From CAILZL01 sp050248275 (GTDB lineage Bacteria; Pseudomonadota; Gammaproteobacteria; Steroidobacterales; Steroidobacteraceae), in the NCBI GenBank assembly GCA_050248275.1, contig JBFWSR010000006.1, forward strand, positions 87,225-151,224: a DNA stretch of 64,000 nucleotides, read 5' to 3'. Numbering within the stretch: position 1 is the stretch's first letter; the number at the start of each line of letters is the position of its first letter. This document shows positions 34,510 to 43,212 of this stretch, piece after piece. The translations under genes and the position numbers were made by a program. The notes under the pieces were generated by a model, which was not told where the DNA came from, searched no databases, and saw only the letters and a program-made list of their open reading frames with translations.

Positions 34510-35487
34510 TTACTCATGCGCGGCAAAGTGATCAAACCCCTCGCCCGGCATCACTGCCAGCTCGCCCTGACGGAAACACTGCATAGCCGCCCCTTCGACA
34601 ATGCGTCCTATTGGCGTGCAGCGCACCGGCAAGCCGGCGATGGCCGCTTCCAGTTGCAGCAATCTGTCGCCTGGCACGGTAAACAACAACTCGTAATCAT
34701 CACCGCCTGACAGCGCATGACGTTCCGCCGTCTGTTCACCGAAGACGGCTGTCAAAGCCTGCGAGTGAGGCAAGGCCTCAAGATCAAGATGCGCGCCACA
34801 ACCGCTGGCTGTACACAGCTTGCGCAGATCGGTCAGCAACCCATCCGACACATCCATGGCGGCGCTGGCCAGTTTCCGGATGCATCTGCCCAGCGCTACG
34901 CGCGGCGTGGGGCGATAAAACCGCTCCAGCAAGTGTCGTCGATGGGGTTCGGATACGGATAGGGACGTCTGCAGCAGCTGCAATCCACCGGCAGCTTCTC
35001 CAGGTACGCCTGATACGAACAGCACATCGCCGGGTCTGGCGCCGGAGCGGGTCAACCATCCATCCGCTTCAACCAGGCCCAGTATCTGAACGGAAATATT
35101 CATCGGTCCTTTGACGGTATCGCCGCCTACCAGTTGCACGTCATGGTGTTGCGCCAATTGCCGGAGACTGCCGGCAAATTCATCCAGCCACGGTACTTCA
35201 GCCTGCGGTATGCAAAGAGACAGCGTAAACCAGCGCGGCTGCGCGCCCATGGCTGCCATGTCGCTGAGATTTACCGCGAGGGCGCGATAGGCAATGTCGG
35301 CAGCGCGGGTATTGGCCGGAAAATGAATGCCTTCGACAATCGTATCGACGGCCGCCACCAGTTTGTAACCGGCAGGCACTTCCAGCACAGCGGCATCATC
35401 GCCCACGCCCAGCAGGACATCGGTCGAATAGGCCGCCGGTGTGAAATAACGTTTGATGAGATCAAATTCACCCAGAGCCATGACCAT
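34510..35487 (-). CDS. thiL: Thiamine-monophosphate kinase
   Basis: The protein has 325 residues. It phosphorylates thiamine monophosphate to thiamine pyrophosphate. Family motifs include LGEFDLIKRYF at the start, VGDDAAVLEVP (metal/ATP site), GDTVKGPMNISVQ and MDVSDGLLTDL. The ATG at 35487 is used here, but the second Met at 35481 (MALGEFDLI) is about equally likely because neither has a good ribosome site. It lies downstream of nusB, the usual order. Confidence 0.96.
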   Translation of the reverse strand: MVMALGEFDLIKRYFTPAAYSTDVLLGVGDDAAVLEVPAGYKLVAAVDTIVEGIHFPANTRAADIAYRALAVNLSDMAAMGAQPRWFTLSLCIPQAEVPWLDEFAGSLRQLAQHHDVQLVGGDTVKGPMNISVQILGLVEADGWLTRSGARPGDVLFVSGVPGEAAGGLQLLQTSLSVSEPHRRHLLERFYRPTPRVALGRCIRKLASAAMDVSDGLLTDLRKLCTASGCGAHLDLEALPHSQALTAVFGEQTAERHALSGGDDYELLFTVPGDRLLQLEAAIAGLPVRCTPIGRIVEGAAMQCFRQGELAVMPGEGFDHFAAHE

Positions 35488-35559
35488 CTGCTTTGCAAGG
35501 CGACAGGTCGCCGGTTGGAGCGGGAATGTAGCCTCACCTTGGCGGTGACGCGATTGAAG

Positions 35560-36066
35560 TCAGTGACGAGGCTGTTGCCGTTCGCCTGCACGGATATCAC
35601 GCGCGGCGCGGTCCAGCAAGGCATTGATGTACTTGTAACCATCGGTCGCGCCGAACTGTTTGGTCAATTCCACCGCTTCGTTGACCACCACGCGATAGGG
35701 TACGTCCAGACGATTGACCAGTTCATACATGCCCAGCAGCAACACCGCACGCTCGATCGGATCCATCTGCACCCAGGGTCGGTCGGCAAACTCGCTGACG
35801 CGCGCGGACAGGGTCTGATGCTGTTCGATCGCACCGGACAACAGCTCATGGAAGTAGCCGGGATCGGCGGTCCGGTACTCATCGCGCTCGATGAATTGCG
35901 CCAGGATTTCCGCAAAACTCTGTTCGGTCAGTTGCCACTGATACAGCGCCTGCATGGCACAGCGGCGCGCCTGACTGCGGGCCCGTGACGGGCTGACACG
36001 CCGGGAACGCTTCGTTTTGCCGGCTGCGTCCTGTCCTGCTTCAGGCATTGCATCCACATCGGTCAT
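35560..36066 (-). CDS. nusB: Transcription antitermination protein NusB
   Basis: The protein has 168 residues. The all-helical NusB core runs from about 30 to 160 (RRCAMQALYQWQLTEQSF, WVQMDPIERAVLLLGMYEL, VPYRVVVNEAVELTKQFG). It binds boxA RNA with NusE in rRNA antitermination. The ATG at 36066 overlaps the ribH stop (ATGA), so translation is coupled. The N-terminal 30 residues are a charged extension beyond the E. coli form. Confidence 0.96.
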   Translation of the reverse strand: MTDVDAMPEAGQDAAGKTKRSRRVSPSRARSQARRCAMQALYQWQLTEQSFAEILAQFIERDEYRTADPGYFHELLSGAIEQHQTLSARVSEFADRPWVQMDPIERAVLLLGMYELVNRLDVPYRVVVNEAVELTKQFGATDGYKYINALLDRAARDIRAGERQQPRH

Positions 36067-36554
36067 TTGCACTCGTCCTGCTCAACCAGTTGCTTGACCA
36101 GATTGGCCATTTCTATGGCGACCAAAGCCGCCTCGGCGCCTTTATTGCCTGCGCCAGACCCGGCACGTTCCTGCGCCTGTGCGAGGTTGTCGGTGGTCAA
36201 CACGCCGAATACTACCGGCACGCCGCTATCGAGCGTCGCACGCATCAACCCACTGGCTGTCTCGTGACACACATATTCAAAATGCGGCGTGCCGCCACGA
36301 ATCACTGCGCCAAGGGCAATCACCGCGTCATAACGCCTGCTGCTCGCCAGCTTGCCGGCAATCAGCGGCAACTCGAATGCGCCCGGTACACGTATCACCA
36401 CCACATCATGGTCGCTCACTTCATGCGCCTTGAATGTCGCCACCGCACCATCAAGCAGAGACTCAACAATTTCTTCATTGAAGCGCGCGGCAACGATGGC
36501 GAATTTCAATCCGCCTGCCGCAAGCTCGCCCCGGTTTTTATTGACCGTACCCAT
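36063..36554 (-). CDS. ribH: 6,7-dimethyl-8-ribityllumazine synthase
   Basis: The protein has 163 residues. It condenses the pyrimidine intermediate with 3,4-dihydroxy-2-butanone 4-phosphate, the penultimate step to riboflavin. Motifs include FAIVAARFNEEI, VPGAFELPLIAGKLA, ALGAVIRGGTPHFEYVC and FGVLTTDN; the active-site His is in the PHFEYVC segment. It overlaps nusB by 4 nt and lies downstream of ribBA. Confidence 0.97.
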   Translation of the reverse strand: MGTVNKNRGELAAGGLKFAIVAARFNEEIVESLLDGAVATFKAHEVSDHDVVVIRVPGAFELPLIAGKLASSRRYDAVIALGAVIRGGTPHFEYVCHETASGLMRATLDSGVPVVFGVLTTDNLAQAQERAGSGAGNKGAEAALVAIEMANLVKQLVEQDECK

Positions 36555-36616
36555 GACGCTCCGAAAGCAGTATCAAACAGCCCGCAGTATAACTTCGCGC
36601 ATACAGCGCCGCCGAC

Positions 36617-37717
36617 TTATTCCACGTAGTCCACCACTTCCAGATCGAAGCCCGACAGCCCCTGCAACTGTCGTGGCGCCGACAATACACGCATGCGCTG
36701 GATGCCCAGGTCGCGCAGTATCTGCGCGCCGATGCCAAAGGTACGCAACACGCCTGCCGTGGTATGGCGTGCGTTCCCTTCCTGCAGATGGGTGACGGAA
36801 TCCATCAGGTCGCGGGGCTCCTCATTGGGACGCAACAGGATGATCACGCCACTGCCTTCGGCGGCAACACGCTGCATCACCGCCCGCAGCGACCAACTGC
36901 GTTTGCTTTCATGCACCCCCACCAGGTCACGCAGCGTGTCCTTGAGATGCACACGTACCAGCGGCGCATCCACTTTCTCCGGCTCGCCGCATACCAGCGC
37001 CATGTGCACCGTGCGATTGACATGATCCTCAAAGCACACCATGCGGAACGGACCGAAATCGGTATCCACCTGCTGTTCGGCAATACGTTCCACCGACCGC
37101 TCCTTGTCGATGCGATAACGGATCAGATCGGCAATGGTGCCGATCTTTAAATCGTGTTCAGCCGCAAACTTCTCCAGATCGGGGCGCCGGGCCATGGTGC
37201 CGTCGTCATTGAGAATCTCGACGATCACTGACGCTGGAGACAGCCCCGCCAGTCTGGCCAGATCGCAACCTGCTTCAGTATGTCCGGCGCGGGTCAGTAC
37301 ACCGCCGGGCTGCGCCATCAGCGGGAAGATGTGACCCGGCTGACGCAGATCTTCCGGTTTGGCCGCAGGCTTGACAGCAGCCAGCACCGTTTGCGCGCGG
37401 TCATAGGCGGAAATGCCGGTGGTCACGCCTTCGGCCGCTTCGATCGACAGGGTGAAATTGGTGCGATGATCGGAATCGGTATCCGACACCATCAAGGGCA
37501 AACGCAGTTGCTTGCAACGTTCGCGGGTCAAGGTCAGGCAAATCAGGCCCCGACCGTAACGCGCCATGAAGTTGATGTCTTCGGGTCGCACCAGTTCGGC
37601 GGCCATCAGCAGATCGCCTTCGTTTTCGCGATCTTCATCGTCCATGATCACAACCATCTTGCCGGTGCGCAGATCAGCCAGAATTTCGTCAATGCTGCTC
37701 AGCTTGTCACTTGTCAT
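36617..37717 (-). CDS. ribB: 3,4-dihydroxy-2-butanone-4-phosphate synthase fused to a degenerate GTP cyclohydrolase II-like domain
   Basis: The protein has 366 residues. The N-terminal 200 residues are a RibB domain with DDEDRENEGDLLMAAEL and HTEAGCDLARLAG intact. The C-terminal part aligns with RibA in layout (VRVHLKDTLRDLVGVHES), but the zinc cysteines of the RibA motif (GDVFGSLRCDCG) are missing. It should therefore make dihydroxybutanone phosphate but not open GTP. Such RibB/RibA-like fusions are known in proteobacteria, and a separate ribA is expected elsewhere in the genome. It lies in the ribD-ribE-ribBA-ribH order. Confidence 0.95.
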   Translation of the reverse strand: MTSDKLSSIDEILADLRTGKMVVIMDDEDRENEGDLLMAAELVRPEDINFMARYGRGLICLTLTRERCKQLRLPLMVSDTDSDHRTNFTLSIEAAEGVTTGISAYDRAQTVLAAVKPAAKPEDLRQPGHIFPLMAQPGGVLTRAGHTEAGCDLARLAGLSPASVIVEILNDDGTMARRPDLEKFAAEHDLKIGTIADLIRYRIDKERSVERIAEQQVDTDFGPFRMVCFEDHVNRTVHMALVCGEPEKVDAPLVRVHLKDTLRDLVGVHESKRSWSLRAVMQRVAAEGSGVIILLRPNEEPRDLMDSVTHLQEGNARHTTAGVLRTFGIGAQILRDLGIQRMRVLSAPRQLQGLSGFDLEVVDYVE

Positions 37718-37773
37718 TTTGCAATCTCGATTTTTTATTTCTGTCAGGAAATCTGTTGGCCATTGTCCGGCTT

Positions 37774-38379
37774 TTAGCCGGCTTGCTGCGCGCGCTCGAA
37801 ATAGCGGGCGATGATGTCGATTTCGATATTCACTTCAGTACCGGCCACATAGCCACTGAGGATCGTCACCGCCAGCGTATGCGGCACCAGGTTCACTTCA
37901 AACCAGCTGTGATCGGCCGCATCGCCGACTTCGTTGACGGTCAGGCTGGCCCCATCGACGGTGATCGAGCCTTTCCTGGCGATATAGCGCCCGAGGTTGC
38001 GTGGTACGGCAAAACGCATGCGCACCGAACGCGCATCGTCATGACGTGACTGTACCGTGCCCACGCCGTCCACATGCCCCGACACATAGTGACCGCCCAG
38101 CGCATCGCCGGCGCGCAACGCCTTTTCCAGATTGATGCGCCGCTCCGCCTGCCAGTGTTTCAGGCTGGTCACGTCCAGCGATTCGCGCGACACATCGGCC
38201 GCAAAGGCATCCGGCCACAGCCGGGTAACGGTCAGACAGCAACCATTGACAGCAATGCTGTCGCCCAGTTGCGTGCCGTCGAGAAAACCCTCGCCCACCG
38301 CAAACACCATTTCGGCATCGCCGTTCTTGTCAGTCATGGCGCGCACAGTGCCGACGCGTTGAATAATACCTGTAAACAC
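37774..38379 (-). CDS. ribE: Riboflavin synthase alpha subunit
   Basis: The protein has 201 residues with two lumazine-binding repeats: MFTGIIQRVGTVRAM with SIAVNGCCLTV, then HYVSGHVDGVGTV with SITVDGASLTVNEV. It dismutates two dimethylribityllumazine molecules to riboflavin. It lies 2 nt after ribD and 56 nt before ribBA. Confidence 0.97.
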   Translation of the reverse strand: MFTGIIQRVGTVRAMTDKNGDAEMVFAVGEGFLDGTQLGDSIAVNGCCLTVTRLWPDAFAADVSRESLDVTSLKHWQAERRINLEKALRAGDALGGHYVSGHVDGVGTVQSRHDDARSVRMRFAVPRNLGRYIARKGSITVDGASLTVNEVGDAADHSWFEVNLVPHTLAVTILSGYVAGTEVNIEIDIIARYFERAQQAG

Positions 38380-38381
38380 GA

Positions 38382-39464
38382 TTACCTCTGGATTCGGTAG
38401 TGCAAGCGCACATCGGAGCCGATACTTTGGGTATCCAGCAAAGTCAGTTCAATACGTTGTTTCATGTCGTCGATCAGGGGCAGTTGCAGCAGGACGCGCG
38501 CCTCCGGCCCCAGCAATACCGGCGCAACATACAGCAACAGCTCATCCACCAACCGTAATTCAAACAGGCGGCCGCTCAGACGGGCGCCCGCTTCCACCAG
38601 CACTTCATTGCATCCGCGCCTGCCCAGATCAGCCAATACCGTCGGTAACTCCACGCCCTTCTCTACATCGGCGGGAATCTGCATCACCTCCGCCTGCCCA
38701 CGCGCCTGCGGTGTCACTGTGGTATAGATCAACGCACCCGCCGCCTGCACGGCACGCGCAGTGGCCGGCGTTTGCAGTTGCGCATCGCAGATCACCCGCA
38801 GTGGCACACGTTCAAGCATGTCGATGTCACCGGCGCGTACATTCAATTGCGGATCGTCCGCCAGCACCGTACCCACACCGGTCAGGATTGCCGAACTGCG
38901 TGCGCGCCAGCGCTGCACGTCGGCACGCGAAGCTTCGCTGCTGATCCACCGACTGACGCCATTGGCCAGCGCCGTGCGGCCATCCAGGCTCGCGGCCAGC
39001 TTCACCCGCACCAGCGGCATGCCCGTGCGCATGCGCTTGATGAAGCCCGCATTCAAGGCTTCAGCCTGCGCCTGCAGCAGGCCGCTGCGTACTTCGATGC
39101 CTGCGGCACGCAGCCTGGCCAATCCCTGACCATGCACCAGCGGATTAGGGTCGGTCATCGCCACCACCACGCGCTTCAGACCCGCTGCAATCAGCGCCTC
39201 CGCACAGGGCGGCGTGCGGCCATGATGGCTGCACGGTTCCAGCGTGACGTAGGCCGTTGCACCGCGCGCATACGCGCCGGCCTGCGCCAGTGCATGCACT
39301 TCCGCATGCGGCTCGCCCGCCTTGCGATGCCAGCCTTCGCCCAGCACATTGCCGCCGTGAGCAATGATGCAACCCACTCTTGGATTGGGATCGGTTGTAT
39401 ACAAGCCACGCTGCGCCAGTTGCAACGCATGGGTCATCAAGGCTTCATCGACAGCAGTAAACAT
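38382..39464 (-). CDS. ribD: Bifunctional diaminohydroxyphosphoribosylaminopyrimidine deaminase / reductase
   Basis: The protein has 360 residues. The N-terminal deaminase has the zinc motifs HAEVHAL and PCSHHGRTPPC. The C-terminal reductase carries VRVKLAASLDGRTAL and a nucleotide-binding stretch (GCNEVLVEAGARLSG). It performs two steps of riboflavin synthesis. It lies 3 nt after nrdR and 2 nt before ribE, so the block is one operon. Confidence 0.97.
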   Translation of the reverse strand: MFTAVDEALMTHALQLAQRGLYTTDPNPRVGCIIAHGGNVLGEGWHRKAGEPHAEVHALAQAGAYARGATAYVTLEPCSHHGRTPPCAEALIAAGLKRVVVAMTDPNPLVHGQGLARLRAAGIEVRSGLLQAQAEALNAGFIKRMRTGMPLVRVKLAASLDGRTALANGVSRWISSEASRADVQRWRARSSAILTGVGTVLADDPQLNVRAGDIDMLERVPLRVICDAQLQTPATARAVQAAGALIYTTVTPQARGQAEVMQIPADVEKGVELPTVLADLGRRGCNEVLVEAGARLSGRLFELRLVDELLLYVAPVLLGPEARVLLQLPLIDDMKQRIELTLLDTQSIGSDVRLHYRIQR

Positions 39465-39467
39465 GAT

Positions 39468-39989
39468 TCAGCGCTTCGGCTTGGAAGGACCAATGCCTTC
39501 CCACAAGGGCAGTTGCGTCTCATCGGCATCGCGCTTGCGTTGATGGCGCAGGCGTTCGATCTCCTCACGAAACGCATCCACATCCTGAAAGCTGCGATAC
39601 ACCGAAGCAAAGCGCACATAGGCCACTTCATCCAGATGCCGCAGTTCTTCCATCACCAGTTCACCCACCATGCGCGCCGGCACTTCACGTTCACCCAGCG
39701 CACGCAGCTTGTTATAGATATGCACCACTGCCGCATCCACCGCTTCGCTGGCCACCGGGCGCTTTTCCAATGCCTTGAGCATGCTGCCTTTCAGCTTCTG
39801 CTCATCGAAAGGCTCGCGCCGCGCATCGCTTTTTACGACGCGTGGCATGACCAGTTCGGCAGTTTCAAAGGTGGTGAAACGTTCGCCACACTTCAGGCAT
39901 TCACGGCGCCGACGAATCTGCTGCCCCTCGCCGGCCAGGCGCGAGTCAATCACCTTGGTTTCTTCGTGACCGCAGAAGGGGCAGTACAT
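39468..39989 (-). CDS. nrdR: Transcriptional repressor NrdR
   Basis: The protein has 173 residues. A zinc ribbon (MYCPFCGHEETKV ... CLKCGERFTTFE) is followed by an ATP-cone domain (VVKSDARREPFDEQKL). NrdR senses ATP/dATP and represses ribonucleotide reductase genes. It leads the riboflavin operon, the common gammaproteobacterial order. The C-terminal 20 residues are a short extension. Confidence 0.97.
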   Translation of the reverse strand: MYCPFCGHEETKVIDSRLAGEGQQIRRRRECLKCGERFTTFETAELVMPRVVKSDARREPFDEQKLKGSMLKALEKRPVASEAVDAAVVHIYNKLRALGEREVPARMVGELVMEELRHLDEVAYVRFASVYRSFQDVDAFREEIERLRHQRKRDADETQLPLWEGIGPSKPKR

Positions 39990-40009
39990 AAATTACCGGC
40001 GAGAGGTCG

Positions 40010-40072
40010 CAATGAATTGCGCCCCTACGATATGAATTTTCGTAGGGGCATGCTTCATCATGCCCGCGCCAT
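40010..40072. repeat. Short hairpin repeat with GCCCCTACG core, copy 1
   Basis: GCCCCTACGA at 40021-40030 and TCGTAGGGGC at 40040-40049 form a perfect 10-bp stem. The 17-mer GAATTGCGCCCCTACGA (40014-40030) recurs exactly at 41449-41465. A second small dyad, GGGGCATG/CATGCCC, follows. It lies between glyA and nrdR and could also act as a 3'-end structure for glyA. Confidence 0.75.
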
Positions 40073-40087
40073 TACCCACATCACACC

Positions 40088-41341
40088 TCAGCCATACACC
40101 GGAAACTGCTTGCAGATCGCCAGCACTTCCTTCTTCACGCGCGCAATCACGGCCTCGTCATTGAGATTATCGAGCACATCGGCAATCAGACTGGCCAGCT
40201 GGGTGGCTTCGGCTTCCCTGAAACCGCGGGTGGTGATCGCCGGCGAACCGATACGCAAACCGCTGGTGACGAACGGCGAACGCGGGTCGTTCGGCACGGT
40301 GTTCTTGTTCACCGTGATGTTGGCCTTGCCGAGCGCCGCATCGGCATCCTTGCCGGAGTAATCGCGGCCGATCAGATCCAGTAGGAACAGATGATTATCG
40401 GTGCCGCCGGACACCACCTTGTAGCCCCGGCTGATCAACGTGGCCGCCATGGCGCGGGCATTGGCCACCACCTGCTTCTGATAATCGGCAAAGCCGGGTT
40501 CCAGCGCTTCCTTGAACGCCACCGCCTTGGCGGCGATGACATGCATCAACGGACCGCCCTGCGTACCGGGGAACACCAGCGAGTTCAGCTTCTTGGCGAT
40601 TTCTTCGTTGTGACGCGCCAGAATCAGACCGCCACGCGGACCGCGCAGGGTCTTGTGGGTCGTCGTCGTGACCACATCGGCAAACGGCACCGGGTTCGGA
40701 TACAGACCCGCCGCCACCAGACCGGCCACATGGGCCATGTCCACCACCAGATAAGCGCCTACCGAGTCGGCAATGGCGCGGAACCTGGCCCAGTCGATGA
40801 CGCGCGAATAAGCCGAGAACCCGGCAATGATCAGGCGCGGCTTATGTTCCTGCGCCAGGCGTTCCACCTGTTCGTAGTCGATCAGGCCATTTTCCGGTTT
40901 CACGCCGTATTGCACCGCCTTGAAGATACGGCCGGAGAAGTTGACCTTGGCGCCATGGGTCAGATGGCCGCCGTGATCCAGACTCATGCCCAGCAGGGTA
41001 TCGCCCGGATTGATCAGGGCCAGATACACCGCCGCATTGGCCTGCGAACCGGAATGCGGCTGGACGTTGGCGTAATCGGCGCCGAACAACTGCCTGGCGC
41101 GGTCGATGGCCAGTTGCTCCACCACATCCACATGCTCGCAACCGCCGTAATAGCGCTTGCCGGGATAACCCTCGGCATACTTGTTGGTCAGCACCGTACC
41201 CTGCGCCTGCATCACACGCGGACTGGTGTAGTTTTCCGATGCGATCAGCTCGATATGTTCTTCCTGGCGCACCTTTTCGGCATCGAGCGCAACCTGCAAT
41301 TCGGGGTCAAAGTCGGCGATTTTCAATCCAGCTGGGAACAT
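40088..41341 (-). CDS. glyA: Serine hydroxymethyltransferase
   Basis: The protein has 417 residues. It interconverts serine and glycine with tetrahydrofolate. The PLP lysine lies in VVTTTTHKTLRGPRGG, and the family motifs IELIASENYTS, YAEGYPGKRYYGGCE and SGLRIGSPA are present. The start was set at MFPAGLKIADF because CGGAGG sits 5 nt upstream; the longer frame to 41371 is unsupported. It is transcribed in the same direction as nrdR but is separated from it by a hairpin repeat. Confidence 0.97.
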   Translation of the reverse strand: MFPAGLKIADFDPELQVALDAEKVRQEEHIELIASENYTSPRVMQAQGTVLTNKYAEGYPGKRYYGGCEHVDVVEQLAIDRARQLFGADYANVQPHSGSQANAAVYLALINPGDTLLGMSLDHGGHLTHGAKVNFSGRIFKAVQYGVKPENGLIDYEQVERLAQEHKPRLIIAGFSAYSRVIDWARFRAIADSVGAYLVVDMAHVAGLVAAGLYPNPVPFADVVTTTTHKTLRGPRGGLILARHNEEIAKKLNSLVFPGTQGGPLMHVIAAKAVAFKEALEPGFADYQKQVVANARAMAATLISRGYKVVSGGTDNHLFLLDLIGRDYSGKDADAALGKANITVNKNTVPNDPRSPFVTSGLRIGSPAITTRGFREAEATQLASLIADVLDNLNDEAVIARVKKEVLAICKQFPVYG

Positions 41342-41439
41342 GTGGCCTCCGGGCAAAAAATTGAGGCGCATTCTACCGGAAGGCAGACCGCGACTTGCGC
41401 CGAAAACCTCGGCATGGACACTTTTGATTACCCGTCGGC

Positions 41440-41510
41440 AGGCGCAAAGAATTGCGCCCCTACGAAAACATTGCTTTGTATGGGGTGCGATTTATCGCGC
41501 CCGTCAGAGA
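41440..41510. repeat. Short hairpin repeat with GCCCCTACG core, copy 2
   Basis: It has the same 17-mer as copy 1 (41449-41465), followed by an imperfect inverted partner (TTGTATGGGGTGCG, 41475-41489) and a third part, GCGATTTATCGCGCCC. It lies between glyA and the deacetylase-like gene. The pattern resembles abundant small palindromic repeats of some environmental bacteria. Confidence 0.65.
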
Positions 41511-41554
41511 CATAGTGGCCAGCGGGCTGAATCCCGATCGCTCTGACCAACAGT

Positions 41555-42511
41555 TCAGGCCGCCAGCGCCTGTACCACCCGTGTCCAGGCCCGGGCCAGA
41601 TTGCGACGGTTATAGCCGCCGCCGCCCATGGCCAGCAACCGGCCATGACCCAAACGATCCGCCAGAGCACACAGACGCTGGGCGGCGTGGGCATGAGCGG
41701 CCTCGCTGTAACGCAGATGCGTAATCGGGTCGCCTTCCAGGCTATCCGCGCCGCACTGAAACAGAATGAACTCCGGTTGCCCGGCCAGCAAATAACTTTC
41801 CACCTGCTCCCAGGCCGCCATGAACTCCGTGTCCCCCGACTCGGGCGGCAGCGGAATGTTCAGCTTGGTGCCGGCCGCCGCACCCTCACCCGTTTCGCTG
41901 GCCGCGCCGGTGCCGGGGTACAGATGACGGCCATCCTCGTGAATGTCGGCAAACAGTAAATCCGGGTCGTCGATGAAACCATAGAACACGCCATCGCCGT
42001 GATGGGCATCAATATCCACATAAGCCACGCGTCTGAGCCCGTAACGGCGCCGCAGGACTTCAATGGCGACACCGCAATCGTTGAAGACGCAGAAACCCGA
42101 AGCGCCGGTGCGTGCCGCGTGATGCAAACCGGCAATGGGAATGAAGACCCGCCGCGCCGTGCCGCTCATCAGCGCCTCCACCCCCATGAGCGTGGAGCCC
42201 ACCACATGACTGGCCGCCTCGAAAACCCCCTTGAACGCCGGGGTATCGCCAGCATCCAGAAAACCCATGCCCGACTGCGAACGTTCAGCTACCAGGTCGA
42301 TGTATTCCGGTGTGTGGAAAAGTTGCAGCTCGTCGCGTGTCGCCATGCGGGGATCGGCATGTTCGACTACCGCGCACAGACCGGCATTCTTCAGCTCGGT
42401 CATGAATGCTTCATGCCGGTCCGGCCCGAATGGATGCCCGCCCGGAAAGCCATAACGCGCAATGGCATCGCCGGCAATCAAGAGCGTCTTGTTTGTAGTG
42501 GAATCCCGCAC
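41555..42511 (-). CDS. Histone deacetylase-like (AcuC/HDAC superfamily) hydrolase
   Basis: The protein has 318 residues. HDAC superfamily marks are GLHHAARTGASGFCVFND (tandem His), VAYVDIDAHHGDGV (zinc-binding Asp and His) and FQCGADSLEGDP (second zinc Asp). The catalytic Tyr region is MGGGGYN. Bacterial members remove acetyl groups from small amines or proteins; the substrate cannot be told. The start is a GTG (RDSTTNKTLL), as no upstream ATG exists. It probably stands as its own transcription unit. Confidence 0.94.
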   Translation of the reverse strand: MRDSTTNKTLLIAGDAIARYGFPGGHPFGPDRHEAFMTELKNAGLCAVVEHADPRMATRDELQLFHTPEYIDLVAERSQSGMGFLDAGDTPAFKGVFEAASHVVGSTLMGVEALMSGTARRVFIPIAGLHHAARTGASGFCVFNDCGVAIEVLRRRYGLRRVAYVDIDAHHGDGVFYGFIDDPDLLFADIHEDGRHLYPGTGAASETGEGAAAGTKLNIPLPPESGDTEFMAAWEQVESYLLAGQPEFILFQCGADSLEGDPITHLRYSEAAHAHAAQRLCALADRLGHGRLLAMGGGGYNRRNLARAWTRVVQALAA

Positions 42512-42711
42512 ACCCTAACCCGCAACCGAGCGAGGCGCGCAGCGTAGCATAGGGCTGCATGAAGCAAGCAAGTGACTGAACCCGGGCAACAGGCACCTGC
42601 CGGTTCAGCAGAACTCCATTACGACAACTTCATCAAAACCGTCACATGGGATGAGTAGCATGCGCCTGTTCGGAATACCGCCCACCAAACATCATAGCAA
42701 GGAGAATCTTT

Positions 42712-43029
42712 ATGAAGCTTAAATCCGCACTGATCATCGCCTGCATGGGCATCGGCATGAGCGTCATTACAGTTAACGTCCATGGCGCCAATAGTCAGCA
42801 GAATCGCATGACCACCTGCAATGCCGACGCCAAAACCAAAGCGCTGGCAGGCGATGCACGCAAGACCTTCATGAAAGGCTGCCTGAGCGGCGACACCGGC
42901 GAAAGCGCCAGCACCACCGCCACCACGCAACAGGAAAAGATGAAAACCTGCAACGCAGACGCCGGCAAACAAGCCCTGAAAGGCGACGGCCGCAAGCAGT
43001 TCATGAGTAATTGCCTGAAAGCGAAGTAG
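42712..43029 (+). CDS. PsiF-family exported protein
   Basis: The protein has 105 residues with a signal peptide (ALIIACMGIGMSVITVNVHG). Two PsiF repeats follow, each with a Cys pair: CNADAKTKALAGDARKTFM...CL and CNADAGKQALKGDGRKQFM...CL. The name comes from phosphate-starvation-induced psiF; the molecular function is unknown. AAGGAGAATCTTT precedes the ATG. An inverted repeat follows the stop. Confidence 0.9.
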   Translation: MKLKSALIIACMGIGMSVITVNVHGANSQQNRMTTCNADAKTKALAGDARKTFMKGCLSGDTGESASTTATTQQEKMKTCNADAGKQALKGDGRKQFMSNCLKAK

Positions 43030-43034
43030 GCAGC

Positions 43035-43070
43035 AACTGTCGAACAACCATAATTGATCGTTCGACAGTT
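43035..43070 (+). terminator. Hairpin after the PsiF-like gene
   Basis: A perfect 11-bp stem (AACTGTCGAAC / GTTCGACAGTT) with a 14-nt loop starts 6 nt after the stop. No T-run follows, so it may be a weak terminator or RNA-stabilising structure. Confidence 0.5.
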
Positions 43071-43212
43071 CAAAGCTTATAACTCTAAACGTGACCCAAG
43101 GCATCAATCCTTAAAAACCAGGCGGTATGCTACCAATCGCTATCGATTCCAAATGGCCAGTTATATCGTCCTTAGCGAACACCTAAGCAGGATATAAACT
43201 CGCGGTGAAGCA

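Noticed and set aside
38772..40361. Plus-strand frame of 529 codons opposite ribD, nrdR and glyA
   Set aside because: It spans three well-supported genes on the other strand and has no recognisable domain.
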